Source of the DNA: Neonectria sp. B-13
Lineage: Eukaryota; Ascomycota; Sordariomycetes; Hypocreales; Nectriaceae
Direction: 5' to 3'
Length of the DNA: 64,000 bases
Assembly: GCA_002682825.1 (NCBI GenBank)
Contig: NOKP01000017.1
Span: 496,001-560,000, forward strand
Of the stretch, positions 1 to 10,854 are shown in pieces (position 1 is the stretch's first letter; each line of letters starts with the position of its first letter). Both the position numbers and the translations under genes were made by a program. Under the pieces are notes generated by a model. That model ran no database searches and was not told where the DNA came from. It was given only the letters and a program-made list of their open reading frames with translations.

Positions 1-2640
1 GCTAAATATCTTATTAAACTTAATTACTTAGTAAACTTAACTCTAAAATAGGAAAGAGTACTACTTTTATAATCCTTATAGCTAGAGCTATCTTATAATA
101 TTTACCCTATATTTTAATTCTTCTTAAGTTATTAATTTCTAAGTTAAGCTTAATAATAAGAATAAGATTCTTATTCCTACTTCTCTTAAATCAGCTATAG
201 TTAGTTATAACTTATTATAAGATAACTACTAGCTATTCTAAGACTATATTAGCTAAGAATAATACTCTTTACTCTATAGGTAAATACTTAATATATAATT
301 TTACTAGGAATTCTAATATAAAAGAAATCTATAAAAAATTCTATTAATTATAATTAATATATAAAATATTAACTTTAATACTATTTCTTTTAATATAAAA
401 GAGAAAATACTTTAATAGTAGAAAGGGATAAGAAACAATACTCTAAATAGATAATAGTCTCTTAGTAAGATACTTAGAAATGTATTATATAAGTATCCCA
501 GTCAGTCAGCCCAAAGCTATATTAGATAGTATATATATAGTCTAGCAGTCTAGTATTTAATATCTCTTAATAGGAAAGTATCTTATAAGATTAATTATTA
601 AGTTAAAAGTAAGAAAGAATATTAGTAAAATATTAAAAAAAACCTATAGTTAGCTTAATAATTAGTATTATAGAAGATAGAGGTTTAACCTTAAATTAAG
701 TAAAGACTTAAATATAATTATAGAATTCTTTCTTAGTAAACAAAGGCAAAGGCTTAAGCTTTAAGCTTAATAAGCTTATCTATCTTATCTTTCTATAGTA
801 AGAAGCTCTTAAGTCCTTATCTCTTAAGATAATAATAAAAAGAAAAAGACCTTCTCCCTCCTTCCCTACTTAACCTTCCTTATAGCAGCCCTCTCCTATA
901 TCTAATTATACTCTTTCTAGTAACTAGCTAGCCTACTTAGCCTTTAGCCCTTACTATAATACTTTTCTTACTATTATCTTTCCTTATACTTCTTCTAAGG
1001 TAAGGTTTAAGAATAGTTATTAAAAAAGCTACTTTATATAATAAGTTAATAATTATTCCTAAAGGCTATATTAATACTTATACTTTAGTCTATTAATAAT
1101 ATATATAATTCTATATATAATATTATAATAGTTATCTCTAGATTCTATCTTTAACTTTATTCTATTCTATTATAACTAGCTTATTCTATTAATCTAGTAA
1201 TATTTAAGTAATATAATATTCTAACTTCTAAAGAGATATAAATATCCCTAAAAAATACAATTTAATATAGAATAATAAAAGGTATATTAAGTAGCTTAAT
1301 AGAAATACTATAATAATTAATAAGATAGAGCATTCTATCCTAATATAACTAGCTACTCTTAACTTACCTATATTAAATTTAATTACTATATATTTTATCT
1401 TCTTAATATTCCTTTATCTATTAATATAGATAGTAAGCTTTATCTCTATTTATACATTCTTATACTAGTGCCTTAATATAGCTTTATAGAGGATAGTAAG
1501 ATTATTTACTATAATATAAGTTTAATATAATAATTAGGTTTAACCTAAGAGTATAGGATAGATCTAAGATAAATAGTTTAATAATCAAGTGGATTAGGAC
1601 CTTATAGTAAGTAATATAAGTTATAATAGTAATATATAAAGGTAAGTTATTATATAATCAAGTAGGAGTATTAATAGCTAAGGAGCTTAAAGCTCTTATC
1701 TAAGGTGCTAAATGAATATATATATATACTATAGTAATTATAATGTTTATATAAGTGATTATAGTAATTATAGTACTTAACTACTGTAATTAGGGCTTTA
1801 ATTATAGTAATTATAGAATTATAGTAATTGGCTCCTATAATAGAAAGGAAAAAGTAAGAGCATTATAGTTCTACTGATTATAACTGTTTAGTCTTAATCT
1901 AGGCTATAATAAAAGGGAGTTAGTAGTAAAGTTAGTATAGTAATAATCTATAAGAGGTTAATATAGCTTATAAGGGCTATTAAGCTAGTAACCTCCTTAG
2001 GTATAATTTTATAGTTCTTTTATTACTAGTTACTATAGAATTAATACATTTTATTTTGAATAGTATTAATAGTTAAGAATTAATTCTCTTTATTTAACTT
2101 ACTAATAGTCCTAAGGGCTAAAAACTTAGTAAAATGTTTTATTACTTATATATCTTTAGGATTAGAATAGTTAAATTCCTTCTTATACCTAGAGTCTATT
2201 AGGCAAGTTGCTTAAGGTAAACTAAAGGCATTATATATTAACTATTTCTAGAGTATTAGGTCTCTATTATAGGACTCTTAGCTTTTTAGCATAAGTTTTT
2301 AAAGTATAATATAAGGGCTAATTATACTCTAGTTACTACTAAATCCCTTCTACTTAACTAAGGTAAGAATGCTTATAATAGTCTTATTTAGTAATTAGTT
2401 AAGTAGAATATAAGTTTAACCTTAGGAGGTAGTAATAGGGAAAGGCATAGGATAATAGTTAGAGTTAAGGACTAATAGTAGAAATACTCTTATATAATGA
2501 ATAGAAGAAGGATTACCTAGGCTTTTATATTCATTCTTAAGCTATAGTAAGAAGGTAGACTTAGATAAAATGTCTACCTATTCTATATACTATAGACACA
2601 GGAGGGGATATAGGGTTATTAAATTCAAACCCCCCCTTAA
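1..2640. other. RIP-altered AT-rich DNA, no gene recognised
   Basis: Dense in TA and almost free of CA and TG. No frame longer than about 60 codons and no recognisable protein relic. The only structure seen is the set of short repeats at 1731-1830. The mirror region is 56090-58729. Confidence 0.75.
1731..1830. repeat. Cluster of five atagtaatta-type decamers
   Basis: Copies of atagtaatta or one-base variants occur at 1731, 1761, 1782 (actgtaatta), 1804 and 1821 (atagtaattg), at intervals of 17 to 30 bases. Such clusters resemble subterminal transposase-binding repeats of DNA transposons, but no terminal inverted repeat or transposase was found here. Mirror: 56900-56999. Confidence 0.5.
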
Positions 2641-3761
2641 CCTAAACCCCTACCCTTAGTAGTAGGGCTGCATCCTCCTACATACCCGCCCAACTTGAGC
2701 CTACTGGACTATATACCCTACCGCCTAAGCTCAACCTGAGCGAGGACTGAGCCAGCCCTGAGCCAGCCTGAGCAAAAGCAGCGATAGACCACATAGAAGA
2801 ATCATCTAGATTCATAGGTATGAATAGAACATTCAATTAACAATATAGCAAACTGCTAAAATGTTCAGGTTAAGGAAAACGCCAAGCTTTTGCCGCCGGA
2901 ACTCGGCAACAAGGATACTAAATAAAACGCCCGACTAGAGTGAACATGGCGTTTTAATTTAGCCACCCCCGCCTTTGATTGAGTCAGGTGCAGGCTCAGT
3001 CACAGTAGTAAAGCGCCAAGACGAAATCACACATTACACAGCCTCATTAGCACCCAAGCCACTTTGTAGCCTTACCCAATATAGCTCCCACCATAATTAC
3101 ATACCTGAACCTACCCGCAGTATACAGACAGCCCTACTGAGCGCCTAGTAATACTTCAGCCCTCACAACTAATTATCATACCAGAACTCACTGAACTAGC
3201 CAAGCCTCACAGTGTAGAAGCCTAACCCCCCATCTTTTCATACAAGGCTGGCACCAACTGCTCTCATTGCGTATATATGTGGCTTTTCAGCTGAGAAAAA
3301 AATGTACACAGCCTAGTGAAGCTAGGGACAAGCCACCTAAGGGAGACTGAGGCGAAGCCCTCGAAGTCGGGTCCAGACCTGCATCTACTTGTTACATTCA
3401 GAATTATAAAGTTTCAGACATACTATAGGCTTTCAGCCGCAAGATTCTGTTGATACCAGTTGCAGAGTATCAAGTCAAGGCTCACCAGCCATCTAGTGCA
3501 TCCGTTTCATACCCTCTGAAGATTTGAGTTAGTCGTCTACAAAGCACTGCCAATTGAGTAAACACTAGGGTAAACTCTAAAAGTCGAGCCCTCTTCAAGG
3601 TGATAGACCTATTTGATGCGGCTGTTAGAGCTGAAAATTGCTACTGCTTAGGCTTTGGCGGCTAGTCTTTGCAGGGTGATGGGGTATTCGTTAAGAGGCT
3701 TGGTGGGTTTTTAGATCTTGAGTCTACACATTCGCCACGAGTCCGAGTTGAAGGCGGTTAA
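2641..3761. other. Normal-composition island upstream of the 333-residue gene
   Basis: Composition switches abruptly at about 2630 from RIP-type AT-rich DNA to DNA with ordinary CA, TG and CG content. No long frame or splice-consistent gene was seen before the promoter near 3760. It includes an ~11-bp tandem (ctgagccagcc) near 2750 and the inverted heptamers gaacatt (2827) and aatgttc (2860). Mirror: 54969-56089. Confidence 0.6.
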
Positions 3762-3768
3762 TATAAAG
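3762..3768 (+). promoter_or_regulatory. Candidate TATA box of the 333-residue gene
   Basis: TATAAAG lies about 100 bases before the ATG, and a second candidate (tataaat) lies at about 3793. A pyrimidine-rich stretch (ttcttcaccccgactcctt) follows at about 3810, as is common near fungal transcription starts. Mirror: 54962-54968. Confidence 0.45.
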
Positions 3769-3863
3769 CCGGGATATCGGACCTAGACAGATATAAATTC
3801 CCTTTTCGTTCTTCACCCCGACTCCTTAGGTCCAACTGCACAAAAGCGTCCAAGTCTCCAGCA

Positions 3864-4865
3864 ATGGTATTCGACACCTCTGTCCTCGAAGCCAATCTAG
3901 AGGAGAAAAGGTTGAATTTTCTAAACGATGTGGAGAGCAGTGTTGACTCCTTCGTCCGATCCCAGGGCAAGCAATGTATTGCCGTTGTGGAGAAAGTCCC
4001 ACGCTCTGATGGCACCGTCGACACTATCACCCACGAACTGCACTCCGAGGGCGCAAACGAGTTTATAAAGATTCTGGTGTATTTCATGCGCCGAAAGCCG
4101 TTTAACGGACACGAACTGGATTCGGCTTTAACTCAGCCCATCATTGGCCTTGTTGAGGAGAAGTATGTGGAACTATTCGAAGGGGAGCAGACAGCCATTA
4201 CAACTGCAGTCATCCGTGCCATCAAGATCGACCAGGCGCTGCAGAGGAGGCTGATGGAAAATGTCTGCGAAAAGATCGGCCACAAAGTCGCGTCAAAGAT
4301 TCGCAAAAAGGCCGCACAACGTTTGGCCGAGCACATGCAGGATGCCCTGTCCTCGCAGACAACCACCATCATTAGCGCCCACGTCACCCATGCCACGCAC
4401 ACAGTCGCCGCAGGCTCCGTCGCATCAGCCGCCGCACACACTGTTGCCTTGGCTATCGCGCACTATGTCCCCATGCTCATTGCCAAGCTCCTTGCTAGCG
4501 CAGCTTTCAAGAAGATTATAGTACTTGTTCTTCATAAGTTCATTGTGGGACTTATCACCGCCGCCGTGGTCAAGACGCTGGCTGCCGTGCTCGGTGGGTT
4601 CAGTGCCAGCACAGTCCTGTGGATTTTGGCACCGGTCCTCCTAGGGATCCTAGCCAGGCAGATCTATGTCTTTCCACGGAAGCTTGGGCGAGAGATCTCA
4701 GCAGCGCTGAGGAGCGAGCTACAGAGGGAGTTTGGCGAGACGAACAGAGACATCTTGCAAGGAATTTATAAGGATTTAACAAGCGGCACAAAGTTAGCAC
4801 AGGCGCTAGCAAAAGATAAGAAGGTACAGAGTCTGGTAATGCAGCTTATTAGTAGTAGCTCATAG
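3864..4865 (+). CDS. Intact intronless gene, 333-residue membrane-associated protein of unknown function
   Basis: I do not recognise the family. The frame is uninterrupted, in normal-GC DNA with no sign of RIP, and starts at an ATG preceded by agcaatgg context and two TATA-like boxes. Residues 1-160 are hydrophilic and predicted helical, with a basic stretch near 145-155 (KIRKKAAQR). Residues ~181-265 are strongly hydrophobic and Ala/Val/Ile/Leu-rich and could form two or three membrane helices (roughly 184-213, 216-246, 248-264). Residues 270-333 are again charged and helical, ending in a serine run. No N-terminal signal peptide is evident. It is the only intact gene within the arm, flanked on both sides by RIP-destroyed repeats. 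A membrane-inserting or lipid-binding role is possible from composition only. Confidence 0.8.
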   Translation: MVFDTSVLEANLEEKRLNFLNDVESSVDSFVRSQGKQCIAVVEKVPRSDGTVDTITHELHSEGANEFIKILVYFMRRKPFNGHELDSALTQPIIGLVEEKYVELFEGEQTAITTAVIRAIKIDQALQRRLMENVCEKIGHKVASKIRKKAAQRLAEHMQDALSSQTTTIISAHVTHATHTVAAGSVASAAAHTVALAIAHYVPMLIAKLLASAAFKKIIVLVLHKFIVGLITAAVVKTLAAVLGGFSASTVLWILAPVLLGILARQIYVFPRKLGREISAALRSELQREFGETNRDILQGIYKDLTSGTKLAQALAKDKKVQSLVMQLISSSS

Positions 4866-5244
4866 ATGTTTTCATAAATGTGTAACCTGGATTAACTACC
4901 TCAAGCCCGTCCTTACCACAAATAATAGACGAGCGACAATACTACCACGGTCTATAGGTTGCAACTAAGTTCTTTATCGACGATGTTACGGCCCGGGTTG
5001 CACCCTGACTATATATGGGTTTCGCTATTAGCCCTACTCAAGCATTACATAGAGAAACACGCCCCATTTCTACTCCTCCTCTAATCACCATTATTAGCCC
5101 TCTACTATCACTGCCACTATAGAAATAGAGCCCATTTCTACAAAAGCGCTTTCTTTTTATAAAATACAACTAAGACATAAAACGCGCTCCATTTCTACCT
5201 TCCATCCGTTTTCTAAATGAAGTAGCCTAGGCAAGAGAGATATC
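4866..5244. other. 3' flank of the gene with LTR-like start and repeated motif
   Basis: No gene. From 4984 (tgttacggcccggg) to about 5200 the DNA has three copies of catttctac at 5065, 5133 and 5190, each preceded by a similar gc-rich lead. One is paired with an upstream inverted tagaaat at 5120, which could form a hairpin. The opening resembles starts of fungal LTRs, but no partner LTR was found. Mirror: 53486-53864. Confidence 0.45.
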
Positions 5245-6016
5245 AGAGGTAGTTCTAGAGTTAGGGTTAGGACTGTATATTATAGGACTTAGTGCAATTC
5301 CAAGCAGACAGTAAAAATAGAGAGAAAAATATAAAGAAATATAATAATATTAATATATAAGGTAAAATAGATATTAATTAATAGAAATAAGTATAATAAA
5401 TATATTCTTATAGAGTATATAATCTTTTAATATTATAAATAGATAGTATTTTATATTAAAGTTATTTTATTATAATTTAATTATAAAATAATAGTTTATA
5501 TATTAAAAAGAATATATTTAATATTCTTATTAATAATATTAATATAAACTAATAAAATTTAATCTTAAGATAAATAATATTCTTATTAGTTTTTTATAAG
5601 TTAATATAATAAAATTTTAAAGTAAATAATATTCTTATTAATATATATAGTTTAGTTTCTTAGATTATAAAATAAATATAAGTTTTTAATCCTTAGGTAA
5701 TAATCCTTTAATATAAAAGTTATTAAAGAATAGTCTTTATCTATCTATTTAATCTCTTTAGATTATATAATAAACTATAATAGTCTTTTAATATAAGACT
5801 CTTTAGTATACTTTTTCTTTCTATAGACTTTATTACTTATCTTATTAATACTTTATCTTTTATTTTACTTAAGGTAATAAAGCTATTATTATAATAAGTA
5901 TTACTTTTAGTTAGATCTTTTAACTCTTTTTTATAATATACCTTTTAATTAACTTAATCTCTTATTCCTATTCTTAATCCTCTTCTTATAGCTTATTTAA
6001 TTTCTATTCTAACTCT
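5245..6016. repeat. 772-bp repeat D, copy 1
   Basis: Matches 10083-10854 over the same 772 bases in the same orientation. It begins with agaggtagttctag, followed by a telomere-like gttagggttagg and an unmutated lead of about 95 bases (…ggacttagtgcaattc). The rest is RIP-altered and includes ~55-base internal repeats around ataatattcttatta. No protein relic was recognised. Class unknown. Mirror: 52714-53485. Confidence 0.75.
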
Positions 6017-6386
6017 TCTTTTCTACTCTCTAAGGTAATCTCTTCTATTCTAATTATTATATATTAATATATATATTTTATTAATAAAATCTAAAATAAG
6101 TAATAATATTTATAAGATAATAAAGTATTAAGATAAATATATATTTATTAGTTTTTATAAGCTAATATAATAAAGTCTTAAGGTAGATAATATTCTTACT
6201 AGTTTCTATAAGCTAATATAATAGAGTCTTAAAGTAAATAGTATTCCTATTAATAGATAATACCTTTCTATCTTATTTATAACTATTATTTTTCTAAAAG
6301 CCTAATTATATAGCTTATTACCTCTTTCTATAGTTAACCTTTAAGTATATTACCTAATAATAAATACTAATTAGCTTTATTTAAAT
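6017..6386. other. AT-rich DNA with further ~55-base repeat units
   Basis: No gene. Segments near 6135 and 6195 (taagctaatataataaagtc) repeat the internal units of the neighbouring repeat D, so this may be a rearranged extension of it. Mirror: 52344-52713. Confidence 0.5.
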
Positions 6387-7410
6387 ATTTAGATATAATA
6401 GTCCTTAGTAGTATATACCTAGAGAAAAGGCTAAAGGTTAAACAGTATAAAAGAAAATAGAAAAAACAATAGTATAATAGGCTTAATACCCAAGCCTAAG
6501 GCAATAATGACTTAAGGAGATAAAAGTTTCTATTATAAAGTTAAGGTGTAAGTTTTACTGCCTTAATCAGCTGGAAAAGCTAGATCTTGGAAAAGCTAGA
6601 TCTTAGAAAAGCTAGACCTTGGAAAAGGCTAAAACCCCTTAGGATAAAAGCTCAGTCTGTAAGGCTCTATGCTTTCTAGGTTACTTATCTCTTTATATTC
6701 TATCCAACCTTCTAAACAATATAATAATTATACTATTAATTATATGAGATAACTACTGTTTGAATTATACTATAGCCTAGTGAGCTCTTACTAAGCTATA
6801 CATATAGGCTCTTATATAACTTATATATTGAATTAAAAGAATATCCAAGCCTTATTTCTATGCTATAAATTACAGCTTAAAAGTCTAGCCTAAGGTATAT
6901 AAAACAGCTTATAATTAACTACTTTAGATCTAAAGAGTTAGTCTAATTAGTAGTCTTTAGCTATAATATCCTACTATAAGAGGAAATAAAGCTTAATATA
7001 GTAATTACCTAATGGATTATAATAGAATAGCTCTTTCTAGAGAGACTAGCTCTAAAGCTAGAAAGGAATAGTATTATTACTACTATAGAGAAGGAGTTCC
7101 TTAAGAAGCTATATAACCCTATCTATACCTTATAGATTATACAGTTAACAGATGATATCATTCTGACCAACCTACAGCTGAAGGAGTAATGCATTGGAAA
7201 CCGAGGGAATCCTGCTATAGTTATCTCTAACATCAGCCATAAAGCATAGAGGGATTTGGCAGAGGGAGTTCTATGGAGGGGGCAAAAGTCAATAATTAGG
7301 TTCAAAATCCAAAGATCTATCCCTCTATTAAGCTTAAGCAAAGGAAACACATAATTTAGTGCAATTGTAGATAAGTAGAAACAGTGGTCCAAATAGTAGT
7401 TTCAATAGTA
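6387..7410 (-). mobile_element. Non-LTR-type retroelement R, copy 1
   Basis: Nearly complete, moderately RIP-altered copy of the family also found at 12554, 14047, 15185, 16602 and 28915. In the orientation inferred from 5' truncations and target duplications (minus strand here), the 5' end reads tactattgaaactactatt and the constant 3' end reads ggactattatatctaaat. It has an internal 16-base minisatellite (gaaaagctagatcttg on the plus strand) with three or four units. An 89-codon frame at 7123-7392 is probably not a gene, because the family shows no conserved coding pattern. Confidence 0.75.
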
Positions 7411-7966
7411 ATAAGCTATTTTATATATCTTAAATTAGACTTTTAAGCTATAATTTATAGTATAGAAATAAGGCTTAGATATTCTTTTAATTCAATATAT
7501 AGATTATATAAGAGCTTATATATATAGCTTAGTAAGAGCTTATTAGGCTATAATACAATTCAGATAATAATTATCTTATGTAATTAGTAGTATAATTATT
7601 ATATTATTTAGAAGGTTAGATAGAATATAAAAAGATATCCTAAAAAGTATAAAAGCTAAGCTTTTATCTTAAGAGGTTTTAGCCTTTTCTAAGGTCTAGC
7701 TTTTTTAAGATCTAGCTTTTCTAAGATCTAGCTTTTCTAAGATTTAGCTTTTTTAAGATTTAGCTTTTCTAGCTGATTAAGGCAGTAAAACTTATACCTT
7801 AACTTTATAATAGAAACTTTTATCTCCTTAAGTTATTATTACTTTAGGCTTAAATATTAAGCTTATTATATTATTATTTTTTCTATTTTCTTTTATACTA
7901 TTTAATCTTTAGCCTTTTCTTTAGGTATATACTACTAAGAACTATTATATTTAAATAATAAAGATT
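7411..7966 (+). mobile_element. Retroelement R, 5'-truncated copy 1b, inverted next to copy 1
   Basis: Only the 3' half of the family is present, in the opposite direction to copy 1 and abutting its 5' end. It retains the 16-base minisatellite (about five units) and the constant 3' end (actattatatttaaat). Loss of the 5' part fits target-primed reverse transcription. Mirror: 50764-51319, minus strand. Confidence 0.7.
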
Positions 7967-7973
7967 TATCTTT

Positions 7974-7977
7974 ACTA

Positions 7978-8008
<31 letters not shown>

Positions 8009-8055
8009 TATTATTACTATTATTATTACTATTATTATTATTATTACTATTATTA
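7974..8055. repeat. ATT/ACT trinucleotide microsatellite
   Basis: About 80 bases of (att)n with regular act interruptions, immediately after the 3' end of retroelement copy 1b. It could have grown from a 3' tail. Mirror: 50675-50756. Confidence 0.85.
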
Positions 8056-8059
8056 ACTA

Positions 8060-9714
8060 GATTTAATCTATTATTATATTAAAGTAAATATACTAACTAA
8101 GCTTATCTTATTTTAAAATATAAATACTCTCCCTATTAAGTTAGATATTAAGCTCTATATTAACTATTATAATCTTACTCTATCTAACAATTATAGCTAG
8201 ATTTAGTTATAGCTTACTTTTACCTTTAATTAAGATCCTATCCTATTCTTCTCTTAGAAAAACAAGAATAAATAAGCTCTTAAGAAAAGGATACTAAATA
8301 TTCTTTATCTAAGTAGTAAAACTTACTTTCTTATAAGCTAACTTATTACCCTATAGAAGAATAAGTAATAAAGACCTATAATTACTTATTAGTATAAAAC
8401 TTATATAGAGAGAGTAACCTTTAATATTTCTATATAGGATTAAATAGCTAGTTATAAAATTAATAATATAAATAGATTAATCTTTATTATTATAATAAAT
8501 AATATTATTAGGTTAAGTTTATAAGGCTAATATAAAGAATACTATTATTCTATATAAGTAGTATTAGTTTAATATATTCTATTAAGTACTTAAGACTCTT
8601 AGGACTTTTCTAAGCTATACTACTAAATTAATTTAGATCTTAGACTAGGCTAAGTTAGCTAGTAGTCTTAGAAATAATAGTTATTCTACTATAGATATAT
8701 ATTAGCTCTTTTACTTAAAATAAGATAGTAATAGTAATGATTCAGCTGGCTTTACTATTAGACCTATCCTAAAGATCTCTTACTAAGCTGGATTCTTTAG
8801 CTTATTTAACAAAGAGAACTATTATAACCTTTTCTATTATATTCTTTAATATTATTCTACTCTTTTTTTTCCTAATATATAATTACTCCTAAGGATAAAG
8901 AAAGATAAAGGTAAGATTATAATATAAGTTATAGACTATATTATATACTAAGTTAATACTCAATCTATTAATATTATAGATTATTATAAGAATAATAAGC
9001 TACTAAAGCAATAGGATCTAATACTTACTATTTAAGAGTTAATAGTAATTATATATAGGATTAATTAATAGGCTTAGCTAAAGAAAGAGAGTAATAATAA
9101 TAGTACTAATAGTAGTATTAATAATGTTATAACTTGGTTAGAATTATATTCTTATTCCCTAGAAAAGTAAGTCTTAAACTATATTTAGTACTATATAATT
9201 AAGTTTAAGAATCCTTTAATAAAATATTATCTTATCCTAATGCTAAAAGAATATAATAATAGTTATATAGAATGCTTTACTATTAATAATCTATAGATAA
9301 GCCTTTTCTAAATTGTCTAAGATATTATTAAACTAGCATTCTACTTAGTATAGTAAAATATAATACTAGAATGTATTAGTAATCTTTATAGTAAAGATAA
9401 GGCTTACTACTAAAATAATAGAATATATTATAGACTAATATTTACTATTATATAAGCTATTTATAGTTAGCTTAGAAATATATCTAAGGTAAAAGAGAAC
9501 CTTATACTTAGTAGTATATATACTTCTATAGAACTTAGTATATATATTGATTATACTATCCTTATATAAGCTATAGACTAGTATTATAAAGCAATAGAAA
9601 ATAATAAGTCTAATAATAAAGCCTTTTAGCTAAGTAAAGTATTATAGACAATCTAGTTAGTATACTAAGGGTATAAAAAGCTCTTATTAGAGGTAATAAC
9701 TATAATCTCTCTTA
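8060..9714 (+). pseudogene. RIP-destroyed coding relic, family not recognised
   Basis: Long plus-strand stretches read through if TAA/TAG are taken as mutated CAA/CAG or TGG codons. The clearest is about 9090-9714, a frame of roughly 200 codons rich in Leu, Ile, Lys and Tyr, broken almost only by TAA/TAG. It ends at the microsatellite that starts near 9715. A second frame at about 8270-8850 may be its upstream part. I could not assign a domain. It may be a mobile-element protein. Mirror: 49016-50670, minus strand. Confidence 0.45.
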
Positions 9715-9860
9715 ATGATTAATAGTAGTAATAGTAGTAGTAGTAGTAGTAGCAGTAGTAGTAGTAGCTGCTATTGCTACTATTACTACTACTACTACTG
9801 CTGCTGCTATTGCTACTATTACTGCTACTACTACTACTACTACTATTATTATTATTATTA
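9715..9860. repeat. Compound inverted trinucleotide repeat (AGT)n-(ACT)n
   Basis: About 50 bases of (agt/agc)n are followed by about 90 bases of (act/gct)n and then (att)n. The two halves are reverse complements, so either strand could fold into a long hairpin. The frame across it translates to Ser and Tyr/Cys runs and is not a gene. Mirror: 48870-49015. Confidence 0.9.
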
Positions 9861-10082
9861 TTGTTTCTATAAAGGGGGTTTAGCAGCCAGTTGCAGGATA
9901 GGTATGTCCCTTAACAGAATGCTATATTATTAAACTAATACATAGTTAAACAACCTTTATTATTATAAGGGTTTGTCTCAATTAATACAATGAGCAGAGG
10001 TTAGGAGTACAATAGTTAAACCAGGGAAATGGCTAAGCAAGTAGGCTTATTATTAATACAGCAGTCAACTGCTACAGCCATT
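9861..10082. other. Small unmutated island
   Basis: About 220 bases of fairly normal composition (for example ggcagccagttgcagg-like and tgagcagaggttagg) between the microsatellite and repeat D copy 2. No gene seen. Mirror: 48648-48869. Confidence 0.5.
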
Positions 10083-10854
10083 AGAGGTAGTTCTAGGGTT
10101 AGGGTTAGGACTGTGTATTATAGGACTTAGTGCAATTCTAAGCAGACAGTAAAAACAAAGAGAAAAATACAGAGAAATATAATAATACTAATATATAAGG
10201 TAAAATAGATATTAATTAATAGAGATAAGTATAATAAATATATTCCTATAAAGTATATAATCTTTTAATATTATAAATAGATAGTATTCTATATTAAAGT
10301 TATTTTATTATAGTTTAATTATAAAATAATAGTTTATATATTAAAAAGAATATATTTAATATTTTTATTAATAATACTAATATAGATTAATAGAATTTAA
10401 TCTTAAAGTAAATAATATTTTTATTAATTCTTTATAAGCTAATATAATAAAGTCTTAAAGTAGATAGTATTTCTATTAATATATATAGCTTAGTTTCTTA
10501 GATTATAGAGTAAGTATAAGTTTTTAGTCCTTAGGTAATAGTCCCTTAATATAAGAGTTATTAAAGAATAGTTTTTATTTATTTATTTAATCTCTTTAGA
10601 TTATATAGTAAACTATAATAGTCTTTTAATATAAGACTCCTTAGTATACTCTTTCTTTCTATAGACTCTATTACTTATTTTACTAATACTTTATCTTTTA
10701 TTTTACTTAAGGTAATAAAGCTATTATTATAATTAATATTACTTTTAGTTAGATCTTTTAACTCTTCTTTATAATATACCTTTTAATTAATCTAATCTCT
10801 TATTCCTATTCTTAATCCTCTTTCTATAGCTTACTTAATTTCTATTCTAACTCT
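10083..10854. repeat. 772-bp repeat D, copy 2
   Basis: Same length and orientation as 5245-6016, beginning agaggtagttctagg and carrying gggttagggttagg. Differences from copy 1 are scattered and mostly C/T or G/A, as expected from RIP. The first ~95 bases are again nearly unmutated. Mirror: 47876-48647. Confidence 0.75.

Noticed and set aside
7123..7392. 89-codon frame and the related 73-codon frame at 14675-14896
   Set aside because: Both lie inside retroelement R. They are truncated differently between copies and not preserved in the other copies.
9715..9933. Frame translating to Ser, Tyr and Cys runs
   Set aside because: Produced by the trinucleotide microsatellite; no promoter or family.
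10094..10110. Internal telomere at gggttagggttagg and at 5259, 53460 and 58997
   Set aside because: Only about two repeat units each, embedded in repeat D or an intron-like stretch; not a telomere tract.
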